Source: Betaproteobacteria bacterium
Lineage (GTDB): Bacteria > Pseudomonadota > Gammaproteobacteria > Burkholderiales > Burkholderiaceae_C
Length of the DNA: 6,458 nucleotides
Assembly: GCA_005884255.1 (NCBI GenBank)
Contig: VBDL01000576.1
Location: 1-6,458, forward strand
Direction of reading: 5' to 3'
Of this stretch, positions 5,310 through 6,458 are shown in pieces (within the stretch, counting starts at the first letter, position 1; each line of letters opens with the position of its first letter). Both the position numbers and the translations under genes were made by a program. Below the pieces are notes generated by a model, which saw nothing but the letters and a program-made list of their open reading frames with translations, ran no database searches and was not told the DNA's origin.

Positions 5310-5468
5310 ATGTCGCTTGGTACCTTGCTTCTCATCGTCCTGGTGCTGCTGCTCGTCGGCGCGTTGCCCACGTGGCCTCACAGCAGCGCGTGGGGCTATT
5401 GGCCCAGCGGCGGCCTAGGCATCGTGGTGCTGGTGCTGCTGGTGTTGTTGTTGATGGGCCGCTTATAG
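5310..5468 (+). CDS. DUF3309-type small membrane protein, 52 aa
   Basis: MSLGTLLLIVLVLLLVGALP is a first transmembrane helix (residues 4-19). A short loop with PTWPHSSAWGYWPSGG (20-35) follows, then a second helix (36-49) ending in GRL. This pattern, including the P-x-W-P-x-S-x-x-W-G-Y-x-P-S-G-G loop, is that of the DUF3309 family, which is common in proteobacteria and of unknown function. It should sit in the inner membrane. ATG 5310 has AGGAG at 5299-5303, spacing 6. It lies 62 bp after the GFA gene on the same strand and could be cotranscribed. A hairpin follows the stop. An upstream ATG at 5264 carries a copy of the same 11 bp but opens a different frame. Confidence 0.87.
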   Translation: MSLGTLLLIVLVLLLVGALPTWPHSSAWGYWPSGGLGIVVLVLLVLLLMGRL

Positions 5469-5472
5469 CGGC

Positions 5473-5492
5473 GGCGTGCGTCCGAGCACGCC
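5473..5492 (+). terminator. hairpin after the DUF3309 gene
   Basis: GGCGTGC (5473-5479) and GCACGCC (5486-5492) form a perfect 7-bp stem with a 6-nt loop, starting 5 bp after the TAG. No T-run follows, so it is only a plausible terminator for the plus-strand genes, which converge with the gene ending at 5552. Confidence 0.45.
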
Positions 5493-5551
5493 ATCGACTC
5501 CGTAGCCACCCCGGCGGCGGAATCGCCTGTGGGGCAAGTCTTGAACCGTTC

Positions 5552-5806
5552 CTAGTCGAAGCGCGAGCGCCCGAAGCTCAGCGTGCACAGCTCGCCGGGC
5601 TGGGTGACCTCGAAGCCGGTCGAGTCGGGCGCATCGTCGTCGGCGGCGTCGAGCAGCGAATCGCTGGGCACGATGTCGGTGAGCATCGGCAGCTCGGTAC
5701 CGGCGCGCCGGCGTGACGGCCGCCACAGGGCGACAAAGCCGCGTTCGCGGTGAAAGTGGAAGCTGGACACGGACACCCTCCGTTCGGGTTCGACATTGGG
5801 CTGCAT
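5552..5806 (-). CDS. hypothetical protein, 84 aa
   Basis: Not recognised. The start MQPNVEPERRVSVSSFHFHR is preceded by AGGAGG (minus strand of 5811-5816) 4 nt from ATG 5806, a strong site that decides this start even though the frame is open further upstream. Visible features are a basic aromatic segment (SFHFHRERGFVALWRPSRRR, residues 15-34), an acidic stretch (LLDAADDDAPDS, 51-62) and a tail GELCTLSFGRSRFD. There is no signal peptide or membrane helix. It is divergent from the phosphofructokinase gene (121 bp gap) and convergent with the DUF3309 gene. The good ribosome-binding site and the isolated position make a real gene likely; function is unknown. Confidence 0.65.
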   Translation of the reverse strand: MQPNVEPERRVSVSSFHFHRERGFVALWRPSRRRAGTELPMLTDIVPSDSLLDAADDDAPDSTGFEVTQPGELCTLSFGRSRFD

Positions 5807-5833
5807 CGTGCCTCCTGGCCGCCGCGGCGTCAG

Positions 5834-5849
5834 CCCCGTGAAAACGGGG
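5834..5849. promoter_or_regulatory. hairpin with GAAA loop in divergent intergenic region
   Basis: CCCCGT-GAAA-ACGGGG, a perfect 6-bp stem with a GNRA-type tetraloop when read on the plus strand. It lies 28 bp upstream of the minus-strand start at 5806 and 79 bp upstream of the plus-strand start at 5928. It could be an operator, a leader structure or chance. Confidence 0.35.
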
Positions 5850-5884
5850 GGTGACGAATCGCGGTGGTGCGCGGCTGCGGAATC

Positions 5885-5899
5885 TGGCACGCTGTGAGC
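5885..5899 (+). promoter_or_regulatory. possible sigma-54-like -24/-12 site before the phosphofructokinase gene
   Basis: TGGCACG-CTGT-GAGC matches the -24 half of the RpoN consensus fully and keeps the GC of the -12 half at the right spacing, but lacks the TT. It ends 28 bp before the ATG. No enhancer-binding site is identifiable. Confidence 0.25.
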
Positions 5900-5927
5900 C
5901 CCGTTCGCAGCTCGCAGGAGACCGGCC

Positions 5928-6458
5928 ATGACGCTTCGCAAGATCCTCGTCGCGCAAGGCGGCGGCCCGACCGCGGTGATCAACCAGTCGCTGGTCGGCG
6001 TGGTGCTGGAGGCGCGCCGCCACGGCATCGACCGCGTCTACGGCGCGCGCCACGGCGTGCGCGGCATCGTCAACGAAGACTTCGTCGACCTGACGCAGGA
6101 GACGCGGCACAACCTCGAGCTGGTGGCCAACACTCCGGCCTCGGCGCTGGGCTCCACGCGCGACAAGCCGGACCTGAAGTACTGCCAGGACATCTTCCGC
6201 GTGCTGAAGGCGCACGACATCGGGCATTTCTTCTACATCGGCGGCAACGACTCGTCGGACACGGTGCGCATCGTCAGCGACGAGGCGCGCAAGGCCGGCT
6301 ACCCGCTGCGCTGCATGCACGTGCCGAAGACGATCGACAACGACCTGGTCGGCAACGACCACACGCCGGGCTTTCCGTCGGCCGCGCGTTTCGTCGTGCA
6401 GGCCTTCGCCGGCGCCAACCTCGACAACGCGGCGCTGCCCGGCGTCTACCTGGCGGTG
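5928..6458 (+). CDS. pfp: PPi-dependent 6-phosphofructokinase, N-terminal part (3' end outside window)
   Basis: Catalyses the reversible phosphorylation of fructose 6-phosphate with pyrophosphate in central carbon metabolism, in the cytoplasm. ATG 5928 has AGGAG at 5916-5920, spacing 7. 177 codons are visible and open to the window end. Motifs in order are VAQGGGPTAVINQSL (residues 8-22, phosphate-binding glycine loop), YIGGNDSSDT (103-112) and HVPKTIDNDL (131-140) with the catalytic TIDND. Asp108 in GGND and Lys134 in PKTIDND replace the glycines found in ATP-dependent enzymes. These two changes are the accepted marks of PPi dependence. The donor is inferred from these residues and not proven. 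The gene diverges from the 84-aa hypothetical gene. Confidence 0.93.
   Translation, partial: MTLRKILVAQGGGPTAVINQSLVGVVLEARRHGIDRVYGARHGVRGIVNEDFVDLTQETRHNLELVANTPASALGSTRDKPDLKYCQDIFRVLKAHDIGHFFYIGGNDSSDTVRIVSDEARKAGYPLRCMHVPKTIDNDLVGNDHTPGFPSAARFVVQAFAGANLDNAALPGVYLAV

Noticed and set aside
5463..6362. Minus-strand open frame of 299 codons opposite pfp
   Set aside because: Low-complexity Arg/Ala/Val-rich product that mirrors the phosphofructokinase codons; no ribosome-binding site.
1..6458. CRISPR array, tRNA, rRNA, integrase or transposase
   Set aside because: No regularly spaced repeats, no tRNA cloverleaf with the TTCGANTC core, and no recombinase motifs were found on either strand.

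Overview
The window is GC-rich chromosomal DNA whose proteins look like those of a betaproteobacterium, most likely order Burkholderiales. The evidence is the Gram-negative-type GyrB end, a PPi-type phosphofructokinase, a cluster of Hsp20 genes and a DUF3309 micro-protein. gyrB often lies close to dnaA and dnaN, so this may be near the replication origin, but no origin is visible here.

Layout. Positions 1-1035 are the 3' part of gyrB (+). A small unrecognised ORF (+) follows at 1144-1398. From about 1450 to 3250 the region looks like decayed accessory DNA. It holds a small secreted protein (-, 1473-1865), an imperfect direct repeat of about 115 bp (1452-1566 and 2060-2173), and a gene for a possible PD-(D/E)XK-like nuclease (-, 2267-3248) broken by one extra base near 2969. 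From 3303 to 4746 there is a heat-shock operon on the minus strand. It has a good sigma-32-type promoter (4719-4746), then a 265-aa ORF that joins two alpha-crystallin proteins in frame, then a third Hsp20 gene, then a GC-rich hairpin terminator followed by a CT tract. A GFA-family zinc protein gene (+, 4756-5247) diverges from this operon and is followed by a 52-aa membrane micro-protein of the DUF3309 type (+). An unrecognised 84-aa gene (-, 5552-5806) diverges from the start of a pyrophosphate-dependent phosphofructokinase gene (+, 5928 to the window end).

How the genes work together. The small heat-shock proteins form one heat-inducible transcription unit of holdases. Its promoter overlaps the ribosome-binding site of the divergent GFA gene. 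The most unusual item is the join between the first two Hsp20 genes. A small deletion appears to have removed the end of the first alpha-crystallin domain and shifted the frame past the original stop codon, so translation runs on into the next gene. No complete new defence or mobile system is visible. The broken nuclease and the repeats suggest remnants.
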